Assembly: GCF_963675165.1 (NCBI RefSeq)
Contig: NC_087377.1
Span: 5,022,042-5,086,041 of the forward strand
Reading direction: 5' to 3'
Source of the DNA: Halichondria panicea
Lineage: Eukaryota > Porifera > Demospongiae > Suberitida > Halichondriidae
Length of the DNA stretch: 64,000 bases
The translations under genes were made by a program, and so were the position numbers. Within the stretch, counting starts at the first letter, position 1, and every line of letters begins with the position of its first letter. This document shows positions 63,739 through 64,000 of this stretch, piece by piece. The notes under the pieces were generated by a model. That model searched no databases and was not told the DNA's origin. It saw nothing but the letters and a program-made list of their open reading frames with translations.

Positions 63739-64000
63739 ATATATATGGACAGGCCACGCCCATTTAACACTAACTTTGGTGAAAGTCTACTATACTACTG
63801 CTACTGATTCTATCAGAAGAAAATAGCTGTACAACAAACTTACACAGCTCTGTCTCTAGCTAGCTAAGCTATATAGCTCTGTGTATGACTTTTAGGACAT
63901 TTTCTCTGATGAATCCAGTATTATAGGAAATTGTACGCGTAAAAATATCCATAATTTGGCGCATGCGCAAGCAGTCGATAGCAGGCCTTCTTTTCTATAA
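63739..64000. other. Window end: repeat related to 13757-13875
   Basis: TAGCTCTGTGTATgACTTTT and GCGCATGCGCAAGCAGTC...CAGGCCTTCT match 13757-13875. No gene. The kinase exon of copy E, if it exists, would lie beyond. Confidence 0.5.

Noticed and set aside
63835-63880. TAGCTAGC runs considered as a simple regulatory palindrome
   Set aside because: TAGC/AGCT runs are scattered through the whole window (for example 6490-6520, 17700), so this is background composition.

Overview
This is eukaryotic, animal-type DNA. Genes are split by GT-AG introns and introns are packed with terminal-inverted-repeat (TIR) transposons, palindromic MITEs and retrotransposon remains. The AT-rich, repeat-dense style and the coiled-coil/kinase family suggest a marine invertebrate, most likely a demosponge; the species is an inference.

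The host component is a head-to-tail, plus-strand tandem array of one gene family. Members carry a disordered N-terminal exon, several long coiled-coil exons and one C-terminal exon with a complete protein kinase domain (TKL/TK-like, HRDLTxxN and DLG motifs). Copy A (438-9149, 7 exons, about 896 aa) and copy B (9567-28553, at least 11 exons, about 1280 aa) have open exons with matching splice sites and every core kinase residue. Copy C (about 28950-32745), copy D (35033-50206) and copy E (52339-54692 and beyond) are broken by frameshifts, stops and insertions. A and B share a PAQGG...LFDDDP N-terminal module; D and E have a different Lys-rich, Ser-rich N-terminus. All exon junctions I could place in A and B are phase 0. 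The intergenic blocks ahead of D and E are paralogous, so whole units were duplicated.

Transposons fill most of the rest. The intron of B at 14682-22161 holds a dead DIRS-like retroelement (gag with SAP-like start and zinc fingers, RT, RNase H), itself hit by a 779-bp TIR element and a 2.1-kb hAT-like element. The last long intron of D holds a nest: a P-superfamily element (43656-48311) inside a hAT-like element (43292-48887) inside a MITE (42979-49203). The P element looks intact: a six-exon transposase of about 829 aa and a convergent 351-aa partner gene, with 32-bp TIRs and a 7-bp target-site duplication (TSD). From 55969 to 63738 lies a decayed CACTA-like (CMC) element with a C2H2/transposase gene and a divergent SAM-domain partner gene.

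Several MITE families can be classified from exact TSDs: 7 bp with CATAGAT termini (P-derived, including a 30-bp perfect palindrome), TA with CCGTA termini (mariner-like, several families), and 9 bp with TAGCCTCGA termini (Mutator-like). Paralogous empty sites in the array confirm some insertions directly.
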